NCBI GenBank assembly: GCA_026645575.1
Contig: JAPKMW010000011.1
Span: forward strand, 104,251-168,250
Length of the DNA stretch: 64,000 nucleotides
Direction of reading: 5' to 3'
DNA from: Caldilineaceae bacterium
GTDB lineage: Bacteria; Chloroflexota; Anaerolineae; Caldilineales; Caldilineaceae
Below are positions 1 to 8,674 of the stretch, in pieces (the first letter of the stretch is position 1; the number at the start of each line of letters is the position of its first letter). Both the position numbers and the translations under genes were made by a program. Under the pieces are notes generated by a model. The model saw nothing but the letters and a program-made list of their open reading frames with translations, searched no databases and had not been told where the DNA came from.

Positions 1-675
1 GACCAGACGCCGCTGACCAGCATTCCGGCCATGGCGCAAGCCTATGTGGCGGCGATCAAAGCGCGCCAGCCCAACGGCCCCTATACGTTGGCCGGCTACT
101 CCATGGGCGGTGTCATCGCCTTGGAGTTGGCGCAACAGTTACAAGCACGGGGCGACCGGGTGGCGCAGCTCTTTTTGCTCGATGCTTATCTCTACACGGC
201 GCGTTTGCCTTACCCAGGGCGCGATGTGGCTGATCCAGAGGAGCGGCTGATAGTGCGCATGTTGGCCGCGTTGCCGCAGGGCCAAAGTCGCCAATTGCAC
301 CAGCAGTTGCGACGGTTGCCCAGCCACCGCGCCCGTATCGACTATCTCTTTCACCTGGGGCAGAGTGTCGGGCGCATACCGCCGACCTATACCGTCGCCG
401 CTTTGGCGCGGATGTATGATGCGATGGCTGCCCATGTCGAGGCGTTGACCGCCTATCAGCCTCGCCCTTACAGTGGCAGCGCCATACTGATCCAATGTGA
501 GGATCGCAGCGAAAGCGAACTTGTTCCCTATCTTGATTGGGCGCAGATTGTGCGTGGCGACCTCACCCGCCAGCAGACGCCTGGCAAACATAGCACTTTA
601 CTAGAAGAGCCGCACGTCCAGCGCGTCGCCCACTTGATGCGCACTGTGTTGACGCACGGGGAAGAGGGGCGATGA
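1..675 (+). CDS. Type I thioesterase domain, C-terminal end of an NRPS/PKS-like protein (5' truncated by window edge)
   Basis: The reading frame is open from the first base, so this is the 3' end of a longer gene. The visible part is an alpha/beta-hydrolase thioesterase of the kind that releases the product from the last carrier domain of a non-ribosomal peptide or polyketide synthetase. The nucleophile motif GYSMGG lies around bases 94-111 (GxSxG), a candidate Asp follows beta-strand LFLLD, and the likely catalytic His sits in PGKHSTLL near base 590. The gene ends in an ATGA overlap with the monooxygenase, so the two are probably translationally coupled and co-transcribed. It could also be a free-standing type II thioesterase; the upstream sequence is needed to decide. 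Confidence 0.8.
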   Translation, partial: DQTPLTSIPAMAQAYVAAIKARQPNGPYTLAGYSMGGVIALELAQQLQARGDRVAQLFLLDAYLYTARLPYPGRDVADPEERLIVRMLAALPQGQSRQLHQQLRRLPSHRARIDYLFHLGQSVGRIPPTYTVAALARMYDAMAAHVEALTAYQPRPYSGSAILIQCEDRSESELVPYLDWAQIVRGDLTRQQTPGKHSTLLEEPHVQRVAHLMRTVLTHGEEGR

Positions 676-2138
676 TGAATCAGCGACAGGCAGCAGGACA
701 GCCGGGCGAAGCGGCGATCATTGTCGGCGGCGGATTGGGCGGGCTGATGATGGCGATTCGGCTGGCGCGTCGTCACTATCAGGTTGCCGTTTATGAACGG
801 CGCACCAACGTTGGCGAACTTTCGGCCAGTCAGCGTTCGTTTACGGTGACGCTCTCGAAACGGGGGTTACACGCCCTGGCCGAGATCGATCTGCGTGAGG
901 CGGTGCTGGCCCAGACCCAGCCCCTGCGTGGGCGGGTGGTGCATGATCGCGACGGCTCGACCACCTTTGTCCCCTATGGCAAGCAGGCCGACGAGCAATT
1001 ACATGCCATTCGCCGCCACGAGATGAACGCGCTGCTCTATGGGGCCGCTTGTCGCTATCCCAATATTCAGTTTCACTTTCAGCAACGCTTGCTGCGGCTG
1101 GAAAAGGCTGACAATCGGCTCTGGTTTCAAGATGAGCGCAACCCCGAAGCGCCGCCGACGCCAGTGCAAGCGCCGCTGGTCATTGGCGCAGACGGCATCT
1201 TTTCCGTGGTGCGCCAGCAGATGCACAAAGGGGAACGGGCCGACTATCATCAAGACTGTCTGGATTGGGGCTATAAGGATGTGATCATCCCAGCGGGGGC
1301 GAACGGACAACATGCCCTGGCGGCGGATGCCTTGCACATCTGGCCGCGCGGCCATTGCACCTTTTTCGCTTTTCCCATTGTGGATGGCAGTTATGCCGGC
1401 AATTTTATTGCCCCGTTTACGCTGGCCGAACGAATCACTACCGTAGAGGCGGCGACGGCGTTGTTAGCAAGCGACTTTGCCGATCTGCTGGCGGTGGCGC
1501 CGGCGCTGCCCTATCAACTGGCAACACAGCCCATGGCCCATTTCATCACCACCTATACGGCCCCGTGGTTCTACCAGGACAAGATCGTTCTTTTGGGTGA
1601 TGCCGTGCATGGGGTGACGCCCTTTTGGGGCGAGGGGATGAACGCCGCCTATGAAGATAGCAGCGTGCTGGATCGCTATCTGGCTGAAGAGGGCGCCGAT
1701 CGTGCTGCCGCCTTTGCCCAATACCAGGCCGAGCGAAAACCCAATACTGATCTGCTGGCCGATCTGGCAAAACAGAATTTTATCGAGTTGCGCGACACCG
1801 GCGGCTCGTTACGCGTGATGGCGCGTAAACGTATTGAACGCCAACTCTACCAGCTTTTGCCGACGCAATGGCTGCCGCTCAATATCATGATCTCCCACCG
1901 TCTCATGTCCTATTGTGCGGCGGTGGCGCGTTACGAACAACAGCAGCGGTGGGCGCGGCGGTGTGGACTGGATCTGCTGGTCTGGATGGTAGCGTTGTGG
2001 CTGGCATTGGAACGCATCGGTAAAAAATTATGGGTTGCCCTAGCCCATTTTCATATCCTGAGCCGCACCCACCACCAGTCATCCAAAGCCCCATTGCCCT
2101 GGTTGACCAAAGAGCGCTCGGTATTATCGAAGAAGTAG
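672..2138 (+). CDS. FAD-dependent monooxygenase, kynurenine 3-monooxygenase-like
   Basis: 488 residues. The N-terminus has the FAD dinucleotide-binding fingerprint IVGGGLGGLMMA (about residues 16-28). The second FAD motif, GDAVHGVTPFWGEGMNAAYED (about 309-329), closely resembles the GDAAH/PFFGQGMN motif of kynurenine 3-monooxygenase, and the C-terminus is hydrophobic (about 430-460), as in that family's membrane-associated tail. Family members hydroxylate aromatic rings using NAD(P)H and O2. Because it overlaps a carrier-protein thioesterase by four bases, it more likely makes or tailors an aromatic building block for a natural product than serves tryptophan catabolism; that is inference. Its TAG stop coincides with the left end of a small inverted-repeat element. 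Confidence 0.82.
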   Translation: MMNQRQAAGQPGEAAIIVGGGLGGLMMAIRLARRHYQVAVYERRTNVGELSASQRSFTVTLSKRGLHALAEIDLREAVLAQTQPLRGRVVHDRDGSTTFVPYGKQADEQLHAIRRHEMNALLYGAACRYPNIQFHFQQRLLRLEKADNRLWFQDERNPEAPPTPVQAPLVIGADGIFSVVRQQMHKGERADYHQDCLDWGYKDVIIPAGANGQHALAADALHIWPRGHCTFFAFPIVDGSYAGNFIAPFTLAERITTVEAATALLASDFADLLAVAPALPYQLATQPMAHFITTYTAPWFYQDKIVLLGDAVHGVTPFWGEGMNAAYEDSSVLDRYLAEEGADRAAAFAQYQAERKPNTDLLADLAKQNFIELRDTGGSLRVMARKRIERQLYQLLPTQWLPLNIMISHRLMSYCAAVARYEQQQRWARRCGLDLLVWMVALWLALERIGKKLWVALAHFHILSRTHHQSSKAPLPWLTKERSVLSKK

Positions 2139-2223
2139 GGTGCATCCCATTTTGGGGGTTGCAGAAAGGGCTATTTAAAGCGCCCGGTGCAATTCCCAAA
2201 ATGTGGTATGCACCCAAGAAGTA
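2130..2223. mobile_element. MITE-like element with about 27-bp terminal inverted repeats and 8-bp target duplication
   Basis: A 78-bp segment (2138-2215) begins GGGTGCATCCCATTTTGGG and ends with the matching inverted repeat CCCAAAATGTGGTATGCACCC; the arms pair over roughly 27 bases with two small gaps. It is flanked on both sides by AAGAAGTA (2130-2137 and 2216-2223), as expected of a target-site duplication. It encodes nothing and sits between the monooxygenase and the ABC ATPase. Joining the flanks restores AAGAAGTAG, so the monooxygenase stop codon is the same with or without the insertion. Confidence 0.6.
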
Positions 2224-2255
2224 GTACGTAACGTTTACTAGAATCAGGTGCTCAC

Positions 2256-3041
2256 ATGTTCAAAAAACAAAGCCCAAGTCCAATCATTCACTTAAATGGC
2301 GTTCATAAGGTCTACCAAGGTGCAGCCACGTCACACGTTGCCTTACAGCGTATTGATCTAGCCATCTGGCCGCGTGAATTTGTGGCCATTGTCGGCAAGT
2401 CGGGCAGCGGTAAATCGACTCTCATCAATCTCATGACCGGCATTGATCGTCCCAGCAGCGGTGCAGTCGTTGTCAATGGTGCGCCAATCCATACCATGTC
2501 TGAAGATGCGTTGGCGCGTTGGCGTGGGGCGAATCTGGGGATTGTCTTTCAATTTTTTCAATTGTTGCCGACCCTCACCGTGTTGGAAAATATATTGCTC
2601 CCCATGGATTTTTTACCTGATTACAATCCAGCCGCCGCCTGTTTACGTGCCAAAGAGTTGTTGGAGATGGTGCAGATGACCGAGCATGCACACAAATTGC
2701 CGACTGCGCTCTCTGGGGGGCAGCAACAACGGGTAGCGATTGCTCGTGCATTGGCAAATGATCCGCCGGTGATCATTGCCGATGAACCGACCGGTAATTT
2801 GGATTCCAAGACGGCGGCGCAGGTTTTCCGCCTCTTTGAAGCGTTGGCGCAAGATGGTAAAACGATTGTGATGGTGACCCATGACAACGAATTAGCCAGT
2901 CGCGCCCAGCGAACAATTACGATTGCCGACGGCGCCGTGGTGACAGAAGGAAACCGCGTGGAACGCCACAGCCAAACACGGCAGCACAATACCGATCGGA
3001 CGGTAATCGATCTGAAGTTGCAGGAGCCGGCATGGGCTTGA
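2256..3041 (+). CDS. ABC transporter ATP-binding protein (MacB/LolD type)
   Basis: 261 residues with a full ABC nucleotide-binding domain: Walker A GKSGSGKST (about residues 48-56), Q-loop around VFQFFQ, signature LSGGQQQRVAIARAL (about 149-163), Walker B VIIADEPTGNLD and H-loop VTHD. The spacing and the ADEPTGNLD form are those of the LolD/MacB/FtsE subfamily, which drives mechanotransmission by FtsX-fold permeases rather than substrate pumping through the membrane. Its 3' end overlaps the permease start by 10 bases, so the two are co-translated. An AGGTG about six bases before ATG supports the start. With the permease, MFS and HlyD genes it forms an export block next to a natural-product gene. 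Confidence 0.93.
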   Translation: MFKKQSPSPIIHLNGVHKVYQGAATSHVALQRIDLAIWPREFVAIVGKSGSGKSTLINLMTGIDRPSSGAVVVNGAPIHTMSEDALARWRGANLGIVFQFFQLLPTLTVLENILLPMDFLPDYNPAAACLRAKELLEMVQMTEHAHKLPTALSGGQQQRVAIARALANDPPVIIADEPTGNLDSKTAAQVFRLFEALAQDGKTIVMVTHDNELASRAQRTITIADGAVVTEGNRVERHSQTRQHNTDRTVIDLKLQEPAWA

Positions 3042-5479
3042 GCTTTGTTCGACGCCCCCGTTGGCAAAAAGTCTGGCGCGATCTGTGGCTCTACCGGACG
3101 CGCACGATCCTGGCGATGCTCTCCATTGCGGTGGGTGTCTTTGCCGTGGGGATGATTGCCGGGGCCTGGAACATTCTACAGCGGGAGATGCCGGCTAGCT
3201 ATGCTGCCGTTGAACCGGCCAGCGCCATCCTCTATACGGCTGATTTCGACGAGACGCTCTTGCAGACGGTGCGGCGGTTGCCAGGGGTGGCGGCAGCGGT
3301 GGGGCGGCGCAGCGTGGCGACGCGCGCCCAACGGGCCGATGGCAGTTGGGTGCGGCTGGAGTTAAACGCCCTCTCTTCGTACAAAACGATTCCGGTCAAC
3401 CGGATCGTGCCCGTCGCTGGGGCGACCGCGCCGGCGGACAAGAGCATCCTCATTGAACGGGCGGGGCAAGCCATGATCGACTATGCGCCAGAGAAACCTG
3501 TCCTTGTCGAGATGGCCGACAATCGGCAGCGAACCCTGCGCTTGACCGGCGTTGTCTATGACCCGTTGCTGGGGCCATCGACCTTTTCCGGCGCCGTTTA
3601 TGGCTTTATCAACCTGACGACCTTGGCCTGGCTGGGGCAGCCGCAGGCCTACAACCAACTCTACTTTACTGTACGTGAGGGGCGGCTGGATCAGGCCCAT
3701 ATTCAGGCCGTGGCCGCAGAAGTGCGCAAGAAGGTGGAAAAGGCTGGCGTGCGCGTCTATGTCGTGTGGGCGCCAACGCCCGGCGAACATCCCACCCATG
3801 ACATTGTGCAGGGGGTACTCTTCCTGCTGGCCGCGTTGGGTGTCACCGCGCTGGTTGTGAGCAGCTTTCTGGTAGTCAATACGGTGTCGGCCTTGGTAAC
3901 GCAACAGACGCGCCAGATTGCTGTGATGAAAGCGCTCGGCGCTGATGAGCGGCAGTTGCGCCAGCTTTATAATGGCATGATTCTGATCTATGGCGCCGTT
4001 GCCGTGTTGATCGCGCTGCCGCTGGCCGCCGGGGCCGCCCGCTTGTTGACAGGCTTTGTGGCCGGTTTGCTGAACTTTGATATTACCAGCTATCACATTC
4101 ACCCGCTCGTCTTTCTGTTGCAAGGGGTGGTGGGGCTGGTGACGCCGCTGGTCGCCGGTTGGCTGCCCATTCGACAGGGGGTGCAGATGCCAATTCGGCT
4201 GGCGCTCGCCCATCGTGCGGACGGCGTAGATGCCATGAAAAGTGGCCGGTTGGCCGGGATCATTGGGCGGCTACCTTTTGTCTCGCGCCCGTTTTTGCTG
4301 GCGTTTCGCAACACCTTTCGGCGCAAAGGGCGGCTGCTTCTCTCCTTATCCACCCTGGCGCTGGGCATTGCCATTTGTATTGCCATCTTTACGATCTACA
4401 GCTCGGTACAGCGCACGGTGGCGACAGTCAGCCAGGCGTGGGGCTATGATACGACGATCTATTTTGAGCAGAGTTACCTGGCGGCGCGCACCCGCCAACT
4501 GGTGCAGAAAGCGCCAGGCGTGGCGACCGTAGAAGCGTGGTACACAATGCCGGTGCGTATTCAGCGGGCCGATGGCACGGAAAGTGATGACATTCAGGTA
4601 GTGGCCCCGCCGGCGGATACGGCGTTATTTGCGCCGATCTTGCTGGCGGGGCGCTGGTTAACGGCTACGGCTACGGATGCGGCTACGGATGCGGCTACGG
4701 ATGCGGCTACGGATGCGGCTACGGATGAAGTGGTGATCAATACGCAGCTTTTGGATCGCGAACCGGCGCTGGGCATTGGCGAACGCATCACGGTTAAACT
4801 GAATGAGCGGGAAGTCACCTGGACGATTGTGGGCATTGTCCAGGGGTCGCTAGATGGGCCGCGGCTCTATCTGCCCTATGAACCCTTTGTCTATGCCTTG
4901 CGTACCGTTGGCGAGACCAACACCCTGCGCTTGGCGCTGACGGCGGCCGATGGCGCTGGGCAAGGGGGCGCCATCACCGCGTTGACAGACTATTTGCAAC
5001 AGGTGGGACTAAAGGTCGCCTATCTGGAGAGCACCGGCCAGGTGCGGGGGCAGGTTGAATTTCAATTTGGCATTCTCCTTGCTTTCCTGACCTTGATGGC
5101 GATCTTGATGCTGCTTGTCGGCGGCATTGGGTTGACCGGCGCCATGAGCATCAGCGTCTTAGAGCGGGTGGCTGAAATTGGGGTGCTGCGGGCCATCGGG
5201 GCATCGAACGGGGCGATTCTACGCCTTTTTCTAAGCGAAGGGATCGTCGTGGCTTTGCTGGGCTGGGGGTTGGCGGCGCCGTTGGCCTGGCCGCTCAGTC
5301 AATTCCTCTGTGCGCAATTGGGCATGGTCTTGATCCAAACCCCCCTTCACTTTAGCTTTTCGCGATTGGGGCTATTCTTCAGTCTCGGCTTTATCCTGTT
5401 GGTGGCGGTGGTCGCCACCTTTTTTCCGGCGCGCCAAGCCACCCGCTTAAGCGTGCGTGAGACGTTAACCTATGAATGA
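3032..5479 (+). CDS. ABC transporter permease, FtsX/MacB family, duplicated
   Basis: 815 residues; partner of the overlapping ABC ATPase. There is an N-terminal membrane segment (about residues 22-44), a large extracytoplasmic MacB_PCD-like domain, a first FtsX core of three helices (about 255-390), then a second half repeating the plan (start near 425, final FtsX core about 685-815). This double FtsX layout is typical of MacB-like export or lipoprotein-release systems. A run of Ala-Thr-Asp-Ala units in the second extracytoplasmic domain comes from a 12-bp DNA tandem repeat (4669-4728). The stop overlaps the start of the following MFS gene by 8 bases, so the operon is tightly packed. Substrate unknown; export of the neighbouring pathway's product is plausible. 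Confidence 0.9.
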   Translation: MGLSFVRRPRWQKVWRDLWLYRTRTILAMLSIAVGVFAVGMIAGAWNILQREMPASYAAVEPASAILYTADFDETLLQTVRRLPGVAAAVGRRSVATRAQRADGSWVRLELNALSSYKTIPVNRIVPVAGATAPADKSILIERAGQAMIDYAPEKPVLVEMADNRQRTLRLTGVVYDPLLGPSTFSGAVYGFINLTTLAWLGQPQAYNQLYFTVREGRLDQAHIQAVAAEVRKKVEKAGVRVYVVWAPTPGEHPTHDIVQGVLFLLAALGVTALVVSSFLVVNTVSALVTQQTRQIAVMKALGADERQLRQLYNGMILIYGAVAVLIALPLAAGAARLLTGFVAGLLNFDITSYHIHPLVFLLQGVVGLVTPLVAGWLPIRQGVQMPIRLALAHRADGVDAMKSGRLAGIIGRLPFVSRPFLLAFRNTFRRKGRLLLSLSTLALGIAICIAIFTIYSSVQRTVATVSQAWGYDTTIYFEQSYLAARTRQLVQKAPGVATVEAWYTMPVRIQRADGTESDDIQVVAPPADTALFAPILLAGRWLTATATDAATDAATDAATDAATDEVVINTQLLDREPALGIGERITVKLNEREVTWTIVGIVQGSLDGPRLYLPYEPFVYALRTVGETNTLRLALTAADGAGQGGAITALTDYLQQVGLKVAYLESTGQVRGQVEFQFGILLAFLTLMAILMLLVGGIGLTGAMSISVLERVAEIGVLRAIGASNGAILRLFLSEGIVVALLGWGLAAPLAWPLSQFLCAQLGMVLIQTPLHFSFSRLGLFFSLGFILLVAVVATFFPARQATRLSVRETLTYE
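4669..4728 (+). repeat. 12-bp tandem repeat inside the permease gene (five units)
   Basis: Five consecutive units of GGCTACGGATGC (the last ending TGA), each adding Ala-Thr-Asp-Ala without disturbing the frame. The low-complexity stretch sits in the second extracytoplasmic domain and its copy number could vary between strains. Confidence 0.85.
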
Positions 5480-6962
5480 TTCGATGACAACACAACCCCC
5501 TCCTCCCCAGTTTGGGGGAGGAATCGCGGACACGTCAGCGCTCTTACCGCTCCCTCCCCAAGCTGGGGAGGGCTGGGGAGGGGGCCAACCCCCTCCTCCC
5601 CAGTTTGGGGGAGGAATCGCGGACACGTCAGCGCTCTCACCGCTCCCTCCCCAAGCTGGGGAGGGGCCCAGAGGGCTCCCCGGTGGGGTCAAGCCACTAA
5701 CCAACTTCGGCCTGCTCTGGTTTGGGCAAAGCGTCTCGTTGATTGGTTCGGCCATTTCCGATTTTGCGCTGGGCATTTGGGTCTATCAGACCACCGGCTC
5801 GGTTCTGCAATTTGCGCTCATTTCGCTGGCCTTTGTCCTGCCACGGTTGGTAAGCGCACCCTTCGCCGGTGTACTGGTCGATCGCTGGCCGCGCCGCCGA
5901 GTGATGCTGCTAAGCGATTGCGCTCATGCGGTGTTGATGAGCTTTGTGTTGCTGCTGGCCTACCGCGGTGAGTTGCAAAGTTGGCATCTCTATTGGATTA
6001 CCGCGTTGGGGGCGGTTGTCGGTAGCTTTCAACAGCCGGCCTATCAGGCTAGCCTTCCCCAATTGGTGCCGGCGGCGCACTTGGGGCGCGCCAATGGGTT
6101 GGTCGATCTGGCGCAAGGGGTGGCCCAACTGGCTGCACCATTGGGCGGTGGCCTGCTCTTGGTTTGGGTTGGGTTGCCGGGGATTGTGTTGCTTGATCTG
6201 CTCACCTTTTTCGTTGCGCTGGCGACGTTGCTACTGGTGAAGATGCCGCCGCTGGTAAGCGCACCAGCGAACACGCCGCCCCCAGCCACCATCTGGCGAC
6301 AGGAACTTTGGGCTGGTTGGCGCTTTATCCGCCAGGATCGCGGTCTACTGGCGCTGATGGTTTATATCACTGTGACGGTGTTTTTGATCGGCTTTGCCCA
6401 AGTGTTGACGCCTCCCTTGATCTTGTCGCTGGGTAATGAAGCCATGTTGGGGTTGATCCTCACCATTGGCGGGATTGGGATGCTGACCGGCGGGGTGGTA
6501 ATGAGCGCTTGGGGTGGCCCACGCCCGCGCATCTATGGCTTGCTGATCTTTGATCTACTGGTGGTGGTGGCCCTGTTGTTGGCCGCATTGACGACGGCGT
6601 TGCCGCTGTTGGCGCTGGCCGCCTTTCTTTTCTTTGTCGGGCTGCCGATCTCGCGCAGTTCGGCGCAGAGCATCTGGCAGAGCAAAGTGCCGGCACATTA
6701 CCAGGGCCGTGTCTTTGCCACGCGCGACATGCTGGCGATTAGCGCCACCCCGCTGGCCTATCTGGTCGCTGGTCCCCTGGCCGATCACCTTTTCCAACCG
6801 TGGTTACGCCACGATGGCCTGTTGGCGCCAACCGTAGGAGAGTGGCTTGGCGTTGGGCCGGGGCGTGGCATTGCCTTGCTCTTTCTGGTGGTGGGGCTGC
6901 TTTTGCTCATGACCAATTTGGTCGCCTGGCGCACACCGGCGCTACGCCACGTTGAAGAATGA
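5472..6962 (+). CDS. MFS transporter with a repeat-derived N-terminal extension
   Basis: 496 residues. From about residue 75 it is a typical 12-helix major facilitator of the MFS_3/EntS-like kind, with the loop-2/3 motif GVLVDRWPRRRVML (family GxxxDRxGRR) near residue 130. The first 70 or so residues are abnormal: Pro/Gly-rich and made of two copies of a 31-residue unit encoded by a 93-bp direct repeat. The start chosen overlaps the permease stop (ATG at 5472), which keeps the operon coupling; the repeat keeps the frame open. Likely a proton-driven exporter acting with the surrounding ABC/HlyD genes. A start downstream of the repeat is possible, but I see no better ribosome-binding site there. 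Confidence 0.85.
   Translation: MNDSMTTQPPPPQFGGGIADTSALLPLPPQAGEGWGGGQPPPPQFGGGIADTSALSPLPPQAGEGPRGLPGGVKPLTNFGLLWFGQSVSLIGSAISDFALGIWVYQTTGSVLQFALISLAFVLPRLVSAPFAGVLVDRWPRRRVMLLSDCAHAVLMSFVLLLAYRGELQSWHLYWITALGAVVGSFQQPAYQASLPQLVPAAHLGRANGLVDLAQGVAQLAAPLGGGLLLVWVGLPGIVLLDLLTFFVALATLLLVKMPPLVSAPANTPPPATIWRQELWAGWRFIRQDRGLLALMVYITVTVFLIGFAQVLTPPLILSLGNEAMLGLILTIGGIGMLTGGVVMSAWGGPRPRIYGLLIFDLLVVVALLLAALTTALPLLALAAFLFFVGLPISRSSAQSIWQSKVPAHYQGRVFATRDMLAISATPLAYLVAGPLADHLFQPWLRHDGLLAPTVGEWLGVGPGRGIALLFLVVGLLLLMTNLVAWRTPALRHVEE
5494..5679 (+). repeat. Two tandem copies of a 93-bp GC-rich repeat within the MFS coding sequence
   Basis: Copy 1 starts at 5494 and copy 2 at 5587, nearly identical over 93 bp. 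Each contains inverted-repeat pieces such as CCTCCCCAGTTTGGGGGAGG and CCCTCCCCAAGCTGGGGAGGG-like arms, i.e. two hairpins per unit. Since 93 is divisible by three, the insertion adds 31 codons per copy without a frameshift or stop. This looks like an intergenic REP-type palindromic unit that landed just after a start codon. Confidence 0.85.
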
Positions 6963-6973
6963 TTTTTAGTGTA

Positions 6974-7046
6974 GGCCCCCTTCCTGGAAGAGGCAGGAAC
7001 CGTTTCGGATGACAGAGTGACGGTTGCCTCTTCCAGGAAGGGGGCC
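6974..7046. repeat. Perfect 22-bp inverted repeat between MFS and HlyD genes
   Basis: Arms 6974-6995 and 7025-7046 are perfectly complementary (GGCCCCCTTCCTGGAAGAGG...), and the loop carries a further AACCGT/ACGGTT pair. No T-run follows, so it is not a textbook intrinsic terminator; it may instead act as an mRNA-stabilising or attenuating hairpin in the operon. Confidence 0.8.
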
Positions 7047-7075
7047 GCTCTCACTACCGATGGAGACCATCTGCT

Positions 7076-8674
7076 ATGAATGAAACACAGGCGCCTTTGA
7101 CCAGAGTGCAGGATAAGCACCCGGCCCAGCCGCCCGTCTTGTTGACCCCCTACTATCACGTCAGCCCACAGCAATCGCCAGCCCAACCCACGGGCTATGG
7201 GCATGTCTACATGGCGTCGCCGACCCAGGAACCCGATCCAGAACTAGCGCTGATTCGCCGCTGGCAAGATCCGGGCGGCTATGCACCGGCACGGGCTGGC
7301 TCCTATCCGGGGCGTGGCTACCGGCGCCGGCGCAGGGGGCAGCGTCTCCGTAAGGCGCTTCTACCCTTGTTGTTGCTGACGCTGATCAGCGGGGGCTTGT
7401 TTGCCGGGGCCTGGCTCTATGGGCTGGTGCGCCAGGATGCAACCGATAGCCCCATCGCCACAACCGCAGCGGGAGAGGCCGAAGAGCCAGCGATAGCCGA
7501 TGACGAGGTCATTGCACGGGCGATTGTCAAGCCGGTGCGCTATGCCCAGTTGGGTTTTAGTATTGGCGGTCGCGTGAAGGAACGATTTGTGCAGCAAGGG
7601 GAACCGGTCACGGCTGGACAAGCCTTGGTCCGCCTTGATGACACGCAGCAACTGGTGGCGATTGCCCAGGCGCGGGCGGGGTTGCAACAGGCTGAAGCCC
7701 AGCTTGCCGGTCTACGCGCCGGCGCACGACCGGAGGAAGTTGCCGCGGCACAGGCGGTAGTGGACGAAGCAGGGGCGCGGTTACAGAGCTTGCGCGAGGA
7801 GACCATGCAAACGAGTGAGGAAGCCGCTGCGCAAGCTGTGCTGGCAGCAGCGGAAGCTAAGTTAGCCCAGTTACAGGCTGGCCCAACAGAGGCAGCGATC
7901 ATTGAGGTGCGCGCCGGGTTGCAACAGGCTACGGCTGCGTTACAAAACGCCCAGGCGGCCTATAATCAGGTGCGTTGGCGCAATGATGTGGCGATGTTGC
8001 CGGAAGCGTTGCAACTCCAGCAGGCCACCATTGCCCAGGAAGCGGCCCAAGCGCGCTATGATCAACTCTTTGCTCAGGCTGACCAGGCGCAGATCAGCGC
8101 CGTCTATGCCGAGATCGAAACGGCCAGGGCCAATCTGGTGCGCCTGCGCACGCCGGTCAAGGCCAGTGCGATCGAAGCGGCTGAGGCGCAATTACGGCAA
8201 GTCGAGGCGCGGCTGGCGCTGATCAACGCCGGTGCGCCGGCGGCAACGCTTGCGGCGGCCCAGGCCACGGTGACGGCCGCCCAGGCCAATTTGATGGCCG
8301 CCGAGGCGCGGCTGGCAGAGACGGTCTTGTCGGCGCCTTTTGCCGGGACGATTGCCGAAATCCACGGCGAGGTTGGCGAACAACTGCTGCCAGGGGCTGC
8401 CATTGTCCAATTAGGCGATCTCGCAAGCTGGCAAATTGAAACCGACGATCTGGTGGAACTGGATGTCGTCCGGGTCCGGGTCGGTGCGCCAGTGCGTGTG
8501 ACCATTGATGCCTTGCCCGGCGTTCAACTGGCGGGAACGGTGGTTCACATCAAACCCATCGGCGAAAACAAGATCGGGGATATGACCTATACCGTTGTCA
8601 TTCAACTCCACCAGGCTGATAAGGCGCTGGCCTGGAATATGACGGCTACGGTTTATATTGCAGGAATGGAGTAG
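7076..8674 (+). CDS. HlyD-type membrane fusion / periplasmic adaptor protein
   Basis: 532 residues. A long basic, Pro-rich cytoplasmic N-terminus (1-95) is followed by one membrane helix (about 99-120, LLPLLLLTLISGGLFAGAW). Next come the first half of a lipoyl-like domain (VKERFVQQGEPVTAGQALVRLDD, about 165-190), a long Ala/Gln/Glu-rich coiled coil (about 195-405), the second lipoyl half (ETVLSAPFAGTIAEIHGEVGEQ) and a beta-barrel region. This is the usual plan of adaptors that work with MacB-like ABC permeases, and the gene is the last of the export block. In a monoderm-like Chloroflexota cell it would extend outward from the membrane rather than meet an outer-membrane channel. Confidence 0.9.
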   Translation: MNETQAPLTRVQDKHPAQPPVLLTPYYHVSPQQSPAQPTGYGHVYMASPTQEPDPELALIRRWQDPGGYAPARAGSYPGRGYRRRRRGQRLRKALLPLLLLTLISGGLFAGAWLYGLVRQDATDSPIATTAAGEAEEPAIADDEVIARAIVKPVRYAQLGFSIGGRVKERFVQQGEPVTAGQALVRLDDTQQLVAIAQARAGLQQAEAQLAGLRAGARPEEVAAAQAVVDEAGARLQSLREETMQTSEEAAAQAVLAAAEAKLAQLQAGPTEAAIIEVRAGLQQATAALQNAQAAYNQVRWRNDVAMLPEALQLQQATIAQEAAQARYDQLFAQADQAQISAVYAEIETARANLVRLRTPVKASAIEAAEAQLRQVEARLALINAGAPAATLAAAQATVTAAQANLMAAEARLAETVLSAPFAGTIAEIHGEVGEQLLPGAAIVQLGDLASWQIETDDLVELDVVRVRVGAPVRVTIDALPGVQLAGTVVHIKPIGENKIGDMTYTVVIQLHQADKALAWNMTATVYIAGME

